From JABFSM01 sp963762545 (GTDB lineage: Bacteria; Gemmatimonadota; Gemmatimonadetes; Gemmatimonadales; GWC2-71-9): 64,000 bases of DNA. The notes below the pieces were generated by a model that saw only the letters and a program-made list of their open reading frames with translations, searched no databases and was not told the DNA's origin. The stretch covers positions 744,001 through 808,000 of the forward strand of contig CAVXLC010000001.1 in NCBI GenBank assembly GCA_963762545.1. Reading direction: 5' to 3'. Of the stretch, positions 55,307 through 63,343 are shown one piece after another; within the stretch, counting starts at the first letter, position 1; every line of letters begins with the position of its first letter. Made by a program: the position numbers and the translations under genes.

Positions 55307-56265
55307 CAGAACCAGGTCATCCCCAGGGAGACCACGACGCCCACGTGCACCAGCACCGCCACCAGCGCGGCGATGGCGAAGGGCCGGTGGGCGATGTGCC
55401 ACAGCCGGAACACCCGGCGGGTGGCGGTGAGCATGCGCGCTTGCTGAGTCAGCGCCATTTCCCGGCTGGCGAGCTTGGATACCCGCTTGAGCGCCTGCCG
55501 GTCGAGCCGGCCCCCGGGAACCTGCGCGCACACCCGGCGAAGGGCTCGGGCCGCGCGCCAGCGGACCCAGTGGTCCTTGCCCATTTGCCGCAGCGTGGCC
55601 AGGACCCCGAGACCCTCACACGGGGTCGGCTCGGACCGAAGCAGCGATTCGACCTGGGGAGAGGGAAGGCGCGCCGTGCGGGCCAGCTCGAGCAGCAGCT
55701 CGCGCCGTTCCGCGGCGATCTCCTCCGCACTGAGCTCGAGCCCGGTGGCGCTGCGCGGAATGTGAACGTACAGATAGCGTCCCACGATCCCGCTCAGGCA
55801 TACCACCATCATCGACCAGAAGCCCAATCCGATCAGGCCGTCGAACCGCCAGCTGGCATGAAACGCCGCGAGCACCGGAAGAACGAGCGCCACGGTCACA
55901 TGGACATCGAGCCACTTGGACATCGCCCCGGTCCAACGCAGCCAGCTGACGCTCTTTCGCAGGGGGTACAGCCAGAGGAACACGAAAATGAGAAGTGCCA
56001 GAATTCCGGCGGATTGCCCTAGATATCCGGACGGCCGGAGCCAGGGATGCAGGGGGCTGCGCACCCGGACACTCGGGTCCGCCAGGTAGTAGGAGGCCCA
56101 GTAGGCGCTGGCCCCGAGCAGGAGCGCCACCGGGATGAGGACCGGGAGCGGAGACTGCCCGGGGCGACGCCGCTCGGGCGTGCCGCCGGGCCGGCCGGCC
56201 GGCGCCGCGGCCTTGGGGCCCCCGATGGGGCGAACTGTGGGGACAGGACCGGTTCGGAGCGTCAT
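55303..56265 (-). CDS. Membrane b-type cytochrome-like protein
   Basis: A 320-aa protein with about five membrane helices. Histidines suited to haem b lie within or beside helices: DVHVTVALVLPVLAAFHASW and RLWHIAHRPFAIAALVAVL, VHVGVV. This pattern fits a cytochrome b561/DUF4405-like quinol- or donor-oxidising unit. A charged loop (residues about 170-260) contains one Cys. The ATG at 56265 is chosen; a GTG at 56301 is possible. It is coupled to the 23-haem cytochrome. Confidence 0.72.
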   Translation of the reverse strand: MTLRTGPVPTVRPIGGPKAAAPAGRPGGTPERRRPGQSPLPVLIPVALLLGASAYWASYYLADPSVRVRSPLHPWLRPSGYLGQSAGILALLIFVFLWLYPLRKSVSWLRWTGAMSKWLDVHVTVALVLPVLAAFHASWRFDGLIGLGFWSMMVVCLSGIVGRYLYVHIPRSATGLELSAEEIAAERRELLLELARTARLPSPQVESLLRSEPTPCEGLGVLATLRQMGKDHWVRWRAARALRRVCAQVPGGRLDRQALKRVSKLASREMALTQQARMLTATRRVFRLWHIAHRPFAIAALVAVLVHVGVVVSLGMTWFW

Positions 56266-56369
56266 GAAGCTGGGGGTTGGGACCGCAGACTTAAAAGGCA
56301 CAAACCGTGCGAGAACGGTAACCGCACCAGGTGACAGCCAGATGAATTCCTGATAAGAGGGCCTTCACG

Positions 56370-57731
56370 TTGGAGAATCTGGTCTACCTCGCTTTCGGAC
56401 TGATCCTGGTCGTGGCGATCGCCGTCCATCTGCGGAGGCATTCGCGCCGGGAGGCCCTGGCCATCGAGGCCGCGCGGCGCGCCGGCCTCAAGACTGGGGA
56501 CGGTCCGCGGGCCCAGCATCCTCACATCGACGTCGACTGGTGCATCGGGTGCGGCGCGTGCGTCTCGGTGTGCCCCGAAGGCGATGTGCTGCAAGTCATC
56601 GGCGGAAAGGCCGCTCTCGTCAACGGGACGAAATGCATCGGCCACGGCCTCTGCGCCGATGCCTGTCCCATCGGGGCGATCGAGATCGTGATGGCCTCGC
56701 CCTCGATGACCGCCGATCTCCCCGCGCTCACCCCCGAGTGCGAAACCACGGTCGACAACATCTTTATCGCGGGTGAGCTGGGCGGGATGGCGCTCATCAA
56801 GAACGCCGTCAACCAGGGACGGGATTGCGTGGACCGGGTGGCGGAGCGGATCGCCGGGCTGCGGGCCCGGCCTGATCTGGGTGAGCCTCCAGTGGACGTC
56901 GTGATCGCCGGGGCGGGACCGGCCGGACTCTCGGCGGCGCTCCGGGCCCACGAGCGGGGGCTGAGCTATCTCCTGTTCGAGGCCGAGGAATTCGGCGGAA
57001 CGGTCGCCAACTATCCCCGGCAGAAGCTCGTGATGACCAGTCCGGTCGAGCTCCCGACCTTCGGCAAGTTCAAGAAGCTGGAGGTCTCGAAGGAAGAGCT
57101 GCTGGCGATGTGGAAGGCCGCCGCGGCGAAGGTGGGTCTTAAGGTCCGTACCCGGGAGCGGGTCGAGGATATCCGGCGGGACCGGGCCGGCCGGTTCGTG
57201 GTGAAGACCGCCAAGGGGGAATTCCGGGCCCAGGCCGTCGTGATGGCCATCGGCCGCCGGGGCAGCCCGAGGAAGCTGGGAGTCCCGGGGGAGGAGCTGC
57301 CCCACGTGATGTACAGCCTGCTCGACGCCGAGGCGTACACCGGACGGCGGATCCTGGTGGTGGGAGGGGGAGACAGCGCCGTCGAGGCGGCGATGGGCCT
57401 GGCCTACCAGCCGGGCAACGAGGTCATCATTTCTTACCGCCGCCCGGCGTTCAGCCGGCTCAAGGACCGCAACGAGAAGCGACTGGCCGACGTCCTGCGG
57501 CAGGGGCGGCTGACCGTGATCTTCGAGTCGCTGCCGGTGGAAATCCGGAAGGGGAACGTGCTGCTGCAGGTCGGGGAGGAGCGCCGGGAAATCCCCGCGG
57601 ACTTTGTCTGGATCTTTGCCGGAGGAACGCCCCCGAAGGAATTCCTCGAGAAAGTGGGAATCGCCTTCGGCCGCCAGGATCTGTCGGAGGCGGCCCGGGC
57701 CGAGTCAGACGCCGCGCACGCGGTGGCGTAA
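56370..57731 (+). CDS. Ferredoxin-flavoprotein (thioredoxin-reductase-like) oxidoreductase
   Basis: A 453-aa protein with an N-terminal membrane helix, a two-cluster ferredoxin domain and a two-dinucleotide-domain flavoprotein. The first cluster motif is CIGCGACVSVCPEG; the second reads CIGHGLCADACPIGAIE, with His where the second Cys would be. FAD binding is in VIAGAGPAGLSAAL and NAD(P)H binding in VVGGGDSAVEAA. The TTG start has AAGAGG 9 nt upstream. No CxxC redox pair of true thioredoxin reductases is present. It may feed electrons from NAD(P)H or ferredoxin to the neighbouring cytochromes. Confidence 0.85.
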   Translation: MENLVYLAFGLILVVAIAVHLRRHSRREALAIEAARRAGLKTGDGPRAQHPHIDVDWCIGCGACVSVCPEGDVLQVIGGKAALVNGTKCIGHGLCADACPIGAIEIVMASPSMTADLPALTPECETTVDNIFIAGELGGMALIKNAVNQGRDCVDRVAERIAGLRARPDLGEPPVDVVIAGAGPAGLSAALRAHERGLSYLLFEAEEFGGTVANYPRQKLVMTSPVELPTFGKFKKLEVSKEELLAMWKAAAAKVGLKVRTRERVEDIRRDRAGRFVVKTAKGEFRAQAVVMAIGRRGSPRKLGVPGEELPHVMYSLLDAEAYTGRRILVVGGGDSAVEAAMGLAYQPGNEVIISYRRPAFSRLKDRNEKRLADVLRQGRLTVIFESLPVEIRKGNVLLQVGEERREIPADFVWIFAGGTPPKEFLEKVGIAFGRQDLSEAARAESDAAHAVA

Positions 57732-57739
57732 CCCGCCCA

Positions 57740-58582
57740 CTATCTCCACTCCACGTTGACGCCGCCGAGCGCCGAGGTGACCTCGATGTCCACCTTGTGC
57801 CTGGCCGAGCCGTAGTTGACCGAGGTGTAGGTCTTCCCGTCCTTGGTAAACCCCTTCGCGTCGAACCCCGTCAGAAATCCCATCACCCGAACCCGGAGGC
57901 CGAGGCCCTTCGGCGCGCGGAGGGTCACCCCGCCCAATGCCGTGTTCATGACCATCTGCGCGTCCGCGGGCCAGGCGCCGTCCAGATCGACCGTGACCGC
58001 GCCGACTCCGCCGTCGAACCGCCAGCTCCGGCAGCCGCCGTTTCCCGCCGAAGCGATCGTGAGCTCGCCGGCGCCCGAGGTGATCTGGGCCGTTCGGCAG
58101 CTGACGGCGTTGGGTGAATCGAAGGAAATGACGGTCCGGCTCGCGCCGGATTTGACGTCGAGTGATGCGATCCGGAGCCCGCCCAGGCTCAGGGTTCCCT
58201 CCGCCGCGCCGACGGTCACATCCAGCGACAGATCCACCGCCGAGGGAAATTCCACTACGGCCACCTGCGGCAACGCCCGCTCCCGGTTGACCCGGATGCC
58301 GCCGCCACCGTGACTGGCCACACCGAGGCGCACCTCCGCCGTGGCCGGGTTGTAGCTGCCGATCGGCTCGAATCGCTCGGCATCGTACTTGAGGACCATG
58401 CCATAGAGCCGGCTCGCGGGACCGGGACGCACCAGCAGCCGTCCCGCCCCGAATTCCACCACGGCGCGGAGCTGGCGCTCGTTACGGAGCGGGCGAGTGT
58501 AGTCGTAGTCGCGAAGCGTTTGGGCGGAGGCGGGCAGGGCCGACAGCAGATAGGCGGCGGGCAGGAACAGCCGGCCCATCAT
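57740..58582 (-). CDS. Secreted DUF4097-like beta-helical protein
   Basis: A 280-aa exported protein (LLSALPASAQ) rich in short repeated beta strands (LSLGGLRIASLDVKSGAS and ITSGAGELTIASAG) and ending with TALGGVNVEW, as in DUF4097/DUF2154-type adhesin-like domains. The ATG at 58582 overlaps the stop of the gene upstream (ATGA), the end of a sigma-factor operon. Function unknown; possibly a cell-surface sensor. Confidence 0.65.
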   Translation of the reverse strand: MMGRLFLPAAYLLSALPASAQTLRDYDYTRPLRNERQLRAVVEFGAGRLLVRPGPASRLYGMVLKYDAERFEPIGSYNPATAEVRLGVASHGGGGIRVNRERALPQVAVVEFPSAVDLSLDVTVGAAEGTLSLGGLRIASLDVKSGASRTVISFDSPNAVSCRTAQITSGAGELTIASAGNGGCRSWRFDGGVGAVTVDLDGAWPADAQMVMNTALGGVTLRAPKGLGLRVRVMGFLTGFDAKGFTKDGKTYTSVNYGSARHKVDIEVTSALGGVNVEWR

Positions 58583-59817
58583 GGACGAGGCCTCGGGGTC
58601 TTGCCGCCGTCGGGACGCTTGACCGCCGTCACCCCGAATTGCGGAGTGGCCCACAGGTATTCGTCGGTGAGCGCCTCGGGCGGCACGTAGCGGCCCGCGA
58701 AGGTGGGCTTGATGCCGGCTCTCGAGAGCAGGCAGGCGCCGAACCCCGCAGTGGCCAGGAGCCAGGTGGCCAGGAACGCCGCGGCAAACATCAGCGAGCC
58801 GGCCACCGGAACCCATCCGAACACGATCCATGCCAGCCACACCGCGCCGATGGCGGCCAGCCCCAGCGCGAGGTACCGGTAGCTGTTGGCCGATCCCACC
58901 ATGACCCCTGCCGCCATTCGCCGGCGGAGGTGGGTTTCTCCCATGGTGTGGGCCACGGCCAGGACGCCGGCCACCACGGCGGCGAGGAGGAGGAACGGGA
59001 CGACCACGACCACGAAGGGAACCAGCAGGATGCCCACCACGCTCAGCACCAGCCCGCTGATCAGCATCCCGAAGGTGGGGATCACCAGAATCTGGGCCAG
59101 GAGCCCCGTGAGGAAGGAGCGGAAGAAGCTGTGGGAGACGGTGTCCGAGATCGTTTCGAGATTCGGTTTGGCGAACAGCACCACGCCGAATCCGATCAGG
59201 CCGAGCGTGAGGAAGACTCCCACGAGGCCCGCCGCGTTGGTGAGCGCGGTGGCGAAAGCACCGCTCTTCGCCTCGACGATTGGTGCGGCGCCGAGCGAGC
59301 GCTGTTCCCCCTGCACGACACCGCCCCGGTCCTGGATGCGGCCGCCGATCGCGAGGGCGTCTCCGGTGATGGAGGCGCCGGGGTGCATCACGATGTCTCC
59401 ATCGAGGGCCACCACGTTGCCGGTCACCCGGCCGAACAGATCCGCCCGCCCCTCGAGCACCAGCAGGTTGCCCGAGAGCGTTTCGGAAGAGCCGACGCTG
59501 AAGTCTCCCAGGCGCGCCTGACCTTGGGGCACGGTGAGCCGGAGCGGCGAGGCCTTGGACCGCAGCAGCGCACGGAGCCGTTGCTCGAGCTGCACCGGGT
59601 CGGTCAGCGTCGAGAGGTCCACCGTCGGACCCCCGGGGCCGCTCTCGGGGATGGCCTGGGGGGACACGGCCGTGCCTCGGCCGAGGGCGCCGGGGATCTG
59701 CGCGAGCAGGCGATGCAGATGGTTGCCAAGACGAGGGGCACCGCTCGCGCCGAGACGAGCAGTCAGGGCCCCGATCAGGATGACGACGGCGGTAGCGGTA
59801 CGATCAGCCGTGCGCAT
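58579..59817 (-). CDS. Membrane protein with bactofilin-like polymer domain
   Basis: A 412-aa protein. Residues about 110-175 have the short-strand pattern of polymer-forming (bactofilin-like) domains: GNLLVLEGRADLFGRVTGNV and VALDGDIVMHPGASITGDAL. Then come about six hydrophobic helices, with a soluble tail. It overlaps the anti-sigma gene by 14 nt and is likely under its control. It may link envelope state to polymer assembly; this is inferred. Confidence 0.7.
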   Translation of the reverse strand: MRTADRTATAVVILIGALTARLGASGAPRLGNHLHRLLAQIPGALGRGTAVSPQAIPESGPGGPTVDLSTLTDPVQLEQRLRALLRSKASPLRLTVPQGQARLGDFSVGSSETLSGNLLVLEGRADLFGRVTGNVVALDGDIVMHPGASITGDALAIGGRIQDRGGVVQGEQRSLGAAPIVEAKSGAFATALTNAAGLVGVFLTLGLIGFGVVLFAKPNLETISDTVSHSFFRSFLTGLLAQILVIPTFGMLISGLVLSVVGILLVPFVVVVVPFLLLAAVVAGVLAVAHTMGETHLRRRMAAGVMVGSANSYRYLALGLAAIGAVWLAWIVFGWVPVAGSLMFAAAFLATWLLATAGFGACLLSRAGIKPTFAGRYVPPEALTDEYLWATPQFGVTAVKRPDGGKTPRPRP

Positions 59818-60391
59818 GGGGAACCGGCCGGGTGGGCGGGGTCAGGAGTCTGCGCAGGGCGGCGAGCGCGACGGCGTACATGATCAGCGAGCCACTCACC
59901 AGCGCCACGAGCCGTCCGGGGGACGAGACGAAATCGCGGAGGGGAGTGTACCAGGGCTGCGCAGTCACATTCGTCGCCACCACTCGCACGCCCAGCCAGA
60001 TGGTCCGGCCGGTTTCCGCCGCGGAGGTGTTGATCCAGGACAGCAGGAGGTCCCGGTTGAGCAGGGACCAGACGATGCTCGCTCCGAGGCTCACCGCCAT
60101 CGAGGCCGCCATCGCGAGCCGACGCCAGGCCGCGGCGGACCGCGGCGCACGCAGACGGGCGATGGCGGACTCGGGACGGCGGACCCGCGCCATGACGTGG
60201 TCCGCGAACGTCGGAGCAGGCGCGAACGACGGCAGCGACGCGAGCGCGTTGAGGACCGCGTGATCCAGGAGCGCCATGCGCCGGCACTCCTCGCATTCCT
60301 CGAGGTGCTCGCGAGCCTGAACGGTCAGCGATGCAGTATGAAACGCATCGAGATCGTCAGCGGTCAGGTGATTGATCGGCCATCGTTTCAT
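59804..60391 (-). CDS. Zinc-finger anti-sigma factor
   Basis: A 195-aa protein with an anti-sigma zinc motif near the start, HxxxCxxC (HLEECEEC), after an upstream His, then two hydrophobic helices (LAMAASMAVSLGASIVWSLL and LVALVSGSLIMYAVALAAL). It should bind and silence the ECF sigma factor encoded 37 nt upstream. The ATG at 60391 is the one just ahead of the zinc domain. Confidence 0.85.
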   Translation of the reverse strand: MKRWPINHLTADDLDAFHTASLTVQAREHLEECEECRRMALLDHAVLNALASLPSFAPAPTFADHVMARVRRPESAIARLRAPRSAAAWRRLAMAASMAVSLGASIVWSLLNRDLLLSWINTSAAETGRTIWLGVRVVATNVTAQPWYTPLRDFVSSPGRLVALVSGSLIMYAVALAALRRLLTPPTRPVPHAHG

Positions 60392-60428
60392 AAGCAGTCC
60401 CCCATACGGTCGGGTCCGTTGACGAGTT

Positions 60429-61034
60429 TCACTGTTTGAGGTGCGCGAGCGCGATGCGAAGCTCATTGCGCGCGCGATGGATGTACGTCTTCACCGTGCC
60501 GAGCGGCAGATTCAGGATTTCCGCGATCTCCTCGTAGGCCCGGCCCTCGACGTGACGCAGCAGAATGCAGGTCCGGTATTCGGGCCGGAGCTTGGCGATG
60601 GCCTGCTCGATTTCGCCGCCCAGCTCCTTGTTCTCCACTTCCTCGAGCTGGCTTTCACCCCGCTCGCCGATCTGGAGCGCGGTAGCTTCCACCATCTGCG
60701 GCGTTTCGGCGTGCGGCGATCCCTCGAGCGAGAGGGTGTCCAGCTCTCGGCGCCGGAGGTGATCGATGGCGGCGTTGTTGGCGATCTTGAACACCCAGGA
60801 CGAGAACTTGTATTCCGGCCGGTAGCTGTCCAGGGCGTTGAGGACCTTGATGAAGGTTTCCTGGGAGAGGTCCTCGGCGAGCTCCCGGTTCCGCACCATC
60901 CGGAAGATCAGCGAAAACACCGGTCGCTCGTACCGGCGGACCAGCTCGCGGTAGGCCGCCTCCTCGCCCTTTCGGGCGCGGGTCACGACCTCCTGATCGG
61001 TGGACGCCGGCAGGTTGGGGAGCGGCTCAGCCAC
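60429..61034 (-). CDS. ECF RNA polymerase sigma factor (RpoE-like)
   Basis: A 201-aa sigma factor with region 2 (MVRNRELAEDLSQETFIKVL, FSSWVFKIANNAAIDHLRRR) and region 4 (LRPEYRTCILLRHVEGRAYE, EIAEILNLPLGTVKTYIHRA). It begins at a GTG at 61034. It heads an operon of sigma factor, zinc anti-sigma, bactofilin-like and DUF4097-like genes, the typical layout of an envelope stress response. Confidence 0.95.
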   Translation of the reverse strand: MAEPLPNLPASTDQEVVTRARKGEEAAYRELVRRYERPVFSLIFRMVRNRELAEDLSQETFIKVLNALDSYRPEYKFSSWVFKIANNAAIDHLRRRELDTLSLEGSPHAETPQMVEATALQIGERGESQLEEVENKELGGEIEQAIAKLRPEYRTCILLRHVEGRAYEEIAEILNLPLGTVKTYIHRARNELRIALAHLKQ

Positions 61035-61090
61035 GCCAGGCCACGGTTCGGCTTGCCAGCCGGGTCGACGGCGGGGTACATTCGGCGGCT

Positions 61091-61861
61091 ATGTTCGCCA
61101 CAGACAGGGAGTTACCGATCACCGGCGGGGCCGACAAGCGGGCCTACGTGCGAGGGGTTTTCGCCGCGATCGCGCCGCGGTACGACCTGTTGAATCACCT
61201 GCTCAGCCTGAATGTGGACCGGCGGTGGCGGCGACTGGCGGTGGACCGGCTGGCCTGGCAGCGGCAGCCCGCGGGCACCTATCTGGACCTCTGCTCCGGT
61301 ACGATGGACCTGGCCGCCGAGCTGGCCAACCGGCCCGGCTTTGCGGGTCGGGTGATCGGCGCCGATTTCGTGCAGGCCATGCTGGTGCGGGGCGCCGGAA
61401 AGGCGGCCCGATCGGTTCCGGTCAATGCCGATGCGCTCTCGTTGCCGTTCGGGGACGCCTCGTTTTCCGGCGCCACGGTGGGGTTCGGGGTGCGCAATCT
61501 GATGGATCTCGATGCCGGCCTCCGAGAAGCGGCGCGCGTCCTCGAGCCGGGTGCCAGATTCGTGATTCTGGAACTCACGACTCCTCGCAGCCAGCCGATG
61601 CGCGGGATGTACCTCGCCTACTTCCGGCACCTGCTGCCAATGATCGGACGATTCGTCTCGAAACATAGGGACGCCTACTCCTGGCTGCCAGAGTCGGTTC
61701 TCGCGTTTCCCGAGCCGGAAGCGCTGGCCGAGCGGATGCGGGGCGTGGGATTCGAGGACGTTCGCTACGATCTGATCTTCGGGGGGATCTGCGCGATACA
61801 CGTCGGGACCCGAGGCACCACTCCCCGTGGCCCGCTCCCCGCTCCCCGACCAGGAGCCTAG
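61091..61861 (+). CDS. ubiE: Demethylmenaquinone/2-methoxy-benzoquinol methyltransferase
   Basis: A 256-aa SAM-dependent methyltransferase of the UbiE/MenG family. Signature blocks are FAAIAPRYDLLNHLLSLNVD, DLCSGTMDLA, NADALSLPFGDASF, GFGVRNLMDLDAGLREAARV and LEPGARFVILEL. With ubiD and ubiA following, and no ubiquinone genes visible, its product is most likely menaquinone. Confidence 0.93.
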   Translation: MFATDRELPITGGADKRAYVRGVFAAIAPRYDLLNHLLSLNVDRRWRRLAVDRLAWQRQPAGTYLDLCSGTMDLAAELANRPGFAGRVIGADFVQAMLVRGAGKAARSVPVNADALSLPFGDASFSGATVGFGVRNLMDLDAGLREAARVLEPGARFVILELTTPRSQPMRGMYLAYFRHLLPMIGRFVSKHRDAYSWLPESVLAFPEPEALAERMRGVGFEDVRYDLIFGGICAIHVGTRGTTPRGPLPAPRPGA

Positions 61862-63343
61862 ATGGCGCTCGACAGCCTCGGTGAATTCATCAGCGCGATC
61901 GACCAGCTCGGTGAGCTGGTCCGGGTCAGGGAGCCGGTTTCCACCCGCCTCGAGATTGCCGAGATCGCGGACCGTTGCATGAAGAGTCCGCGGGGCGGCC
62001 CCGCCCTCCTGTTCGAGAAGCCCGTGCTCGAGAATGGGAGTACCAGCCCGATCCCGGTGGCCATCAACCTGTTCGGCTCCATGCGCCGCATGTGCCTGGC
62101 GTTGGGCGTGGAGGACCTCAACGAGGTGGGCGGCCGGATTTCCGAAATGCTCAACCTGAAGGTGCCCGACGGGCTGTTCGGCAAACTGGCCATGCTGCCC
62201 AAACTGGCGGAGATGGCCAAGTTTCCTCCCCGCACCCGGGGCGGCCGGCCGGCCTGCCAGGAGGTTGTGCTGCGGGGAGCGGACATTGACCTCGACCGGA
62301 TCCCCTTCCTGGTGACCTGGCCCGAGGACGGAGGGCGGTACATCACGCTCCCGATGGTCATCACCGAAGACCCCGCGCGGGGGGTCCGCAACGTGGGGAT
62401 GTACCGGATCCAGGTGCTGGGCCGCGATACGCTGGCCATGCACTGGCAGCGCCACAAGGTGGGTGCGGCGCACTGGCGGGAGATGGCGGCCGGCGGCCAT
62501 CGCATGCCGGTGGTCATCGCCATCGGCGGGGACCCCGCCAGCATCTACTCGGGCTCGGCACCGCTCCCGCCGACCATCGACGAGTTTCTGTTCGCCGGGT
62601 TCCTCCGCAAGCATCCGGTCGAGCTCGCCAAAGCGGTTACTTGCGACCTCGAGGTGCCGGCCGAATCCGAAATCGTGCTGGAAGGCTACATCGATCCCGC
62701 GGAGGAGCTGGTGCTGGAGGGGCCGTTCGGCGACCACACCGGGTTCTACTCCCTGGCGGACCGTTACCCCAAGGTCCACGTCACCGCCGTCACGATGAAG
62801 CAGCACCCGGTGTACCCCGCGACGCTGGTCGGCCGGCCGCCGATGGAAGACTACTACCTTGGTCATGCCACCGAGCGGATCTTCCTGCCCCTGCTCAAGC
62901 TCACGGTGCCCGAAATCGTGGACTATCACATGCCCGCGCCGGGCATCTTCCACAACCTGGTGTTCGTCTCCATCGACAAGCAGTACCCCGGCCAGGCCTA
63001 CAAGGTGATGAACGCGCTGTGGGGCGCGGGGCTGATGTCGCTCGCCAAGGTGCTGGTGATCGTGGACAAGGAAGTGAACGTCCAGGACCCCGACGAGGCG
63101 TGGTGGGTGGCCCTCAACAACATCGATCCCGAGCGGGACGTGCGGTTCACGATGGGCCCGGTGGACGTGCTGGACCACGCCAGCCGGGCGTTTACCTACG
63201 GGAGCAAGATGGGCCTCGATGCCACCAGGAAATGGCCCGAGGAGGGGTTCGCCCGCGAGTGGCCCAGTCCGATCACCATGGATGACGCCACGAAGGCGCG
63301 GGTGGATCAGATCTGGAACAAGCTCGGCATCAAGCTCGGATGA
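61862..63343 (+). CDS. UbiD family decarboxylase (menaquinone pathway)
   Basis: A 493-aa prenylated-FMN-dependent decarboxylase. UbiD landmarks include NLFGSMRRMCLALG, MYRIQVLGRDTLAMHWQRHK, MPVVIAIGGDPA and ILEGYID-type loop EGYIDPAEELVLEGPFGDHT. It starts immediately after the ubiE stop and its own stop overlaps the ubiA ATG. Together with ubiA it fits the late steps of the futalosine (MqnP/MqnL) route to menaquinone, but no mqnA-D genes are in this window to confirm this. Confidence 0.92.
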   Translation: MALDSLGEFISAIDQLGELVRVREPVSTRLEIAEIADRCMKSPRGGPALLFEKPVLENGSTSPIPVAINLFGSMRRMCLALGVEDLNEVGGRISEMLNLKVPDGLFGKLAMLPKLAEMAKFPPRTRGGRPACQEVVLRGADIDLDRIPFLVTWPEDGGRYITLPMVITEDPARGVRNVGMYRIQVLGRDTLAMHWQRHKVGAAHWREMAAGGHRMPVVIAIGGDPASIYSGSAPLPPTIDEFLFAGFLRKHPVELAKAVTCDLEVPAESEIVLEGYIDPAEELVLEGPFGDHTGFYSLADRYPKVHVTAVTMKQHPVYPATLVGRPPMEDYYLGHATERIFLPLLKLTVPEIVDYHMPAPGIFHNLVFVSIDKQYPGQAYKVMNALWGAGLMSLAKVLVIVDKEVNVQDPDEAWWVALNNIDPERDVRFTMGPVDVLDHASRAFTYGSKMGLDATRKWPEEGFAREWPSPITMDDATKARVDQIWNKLGIKLG

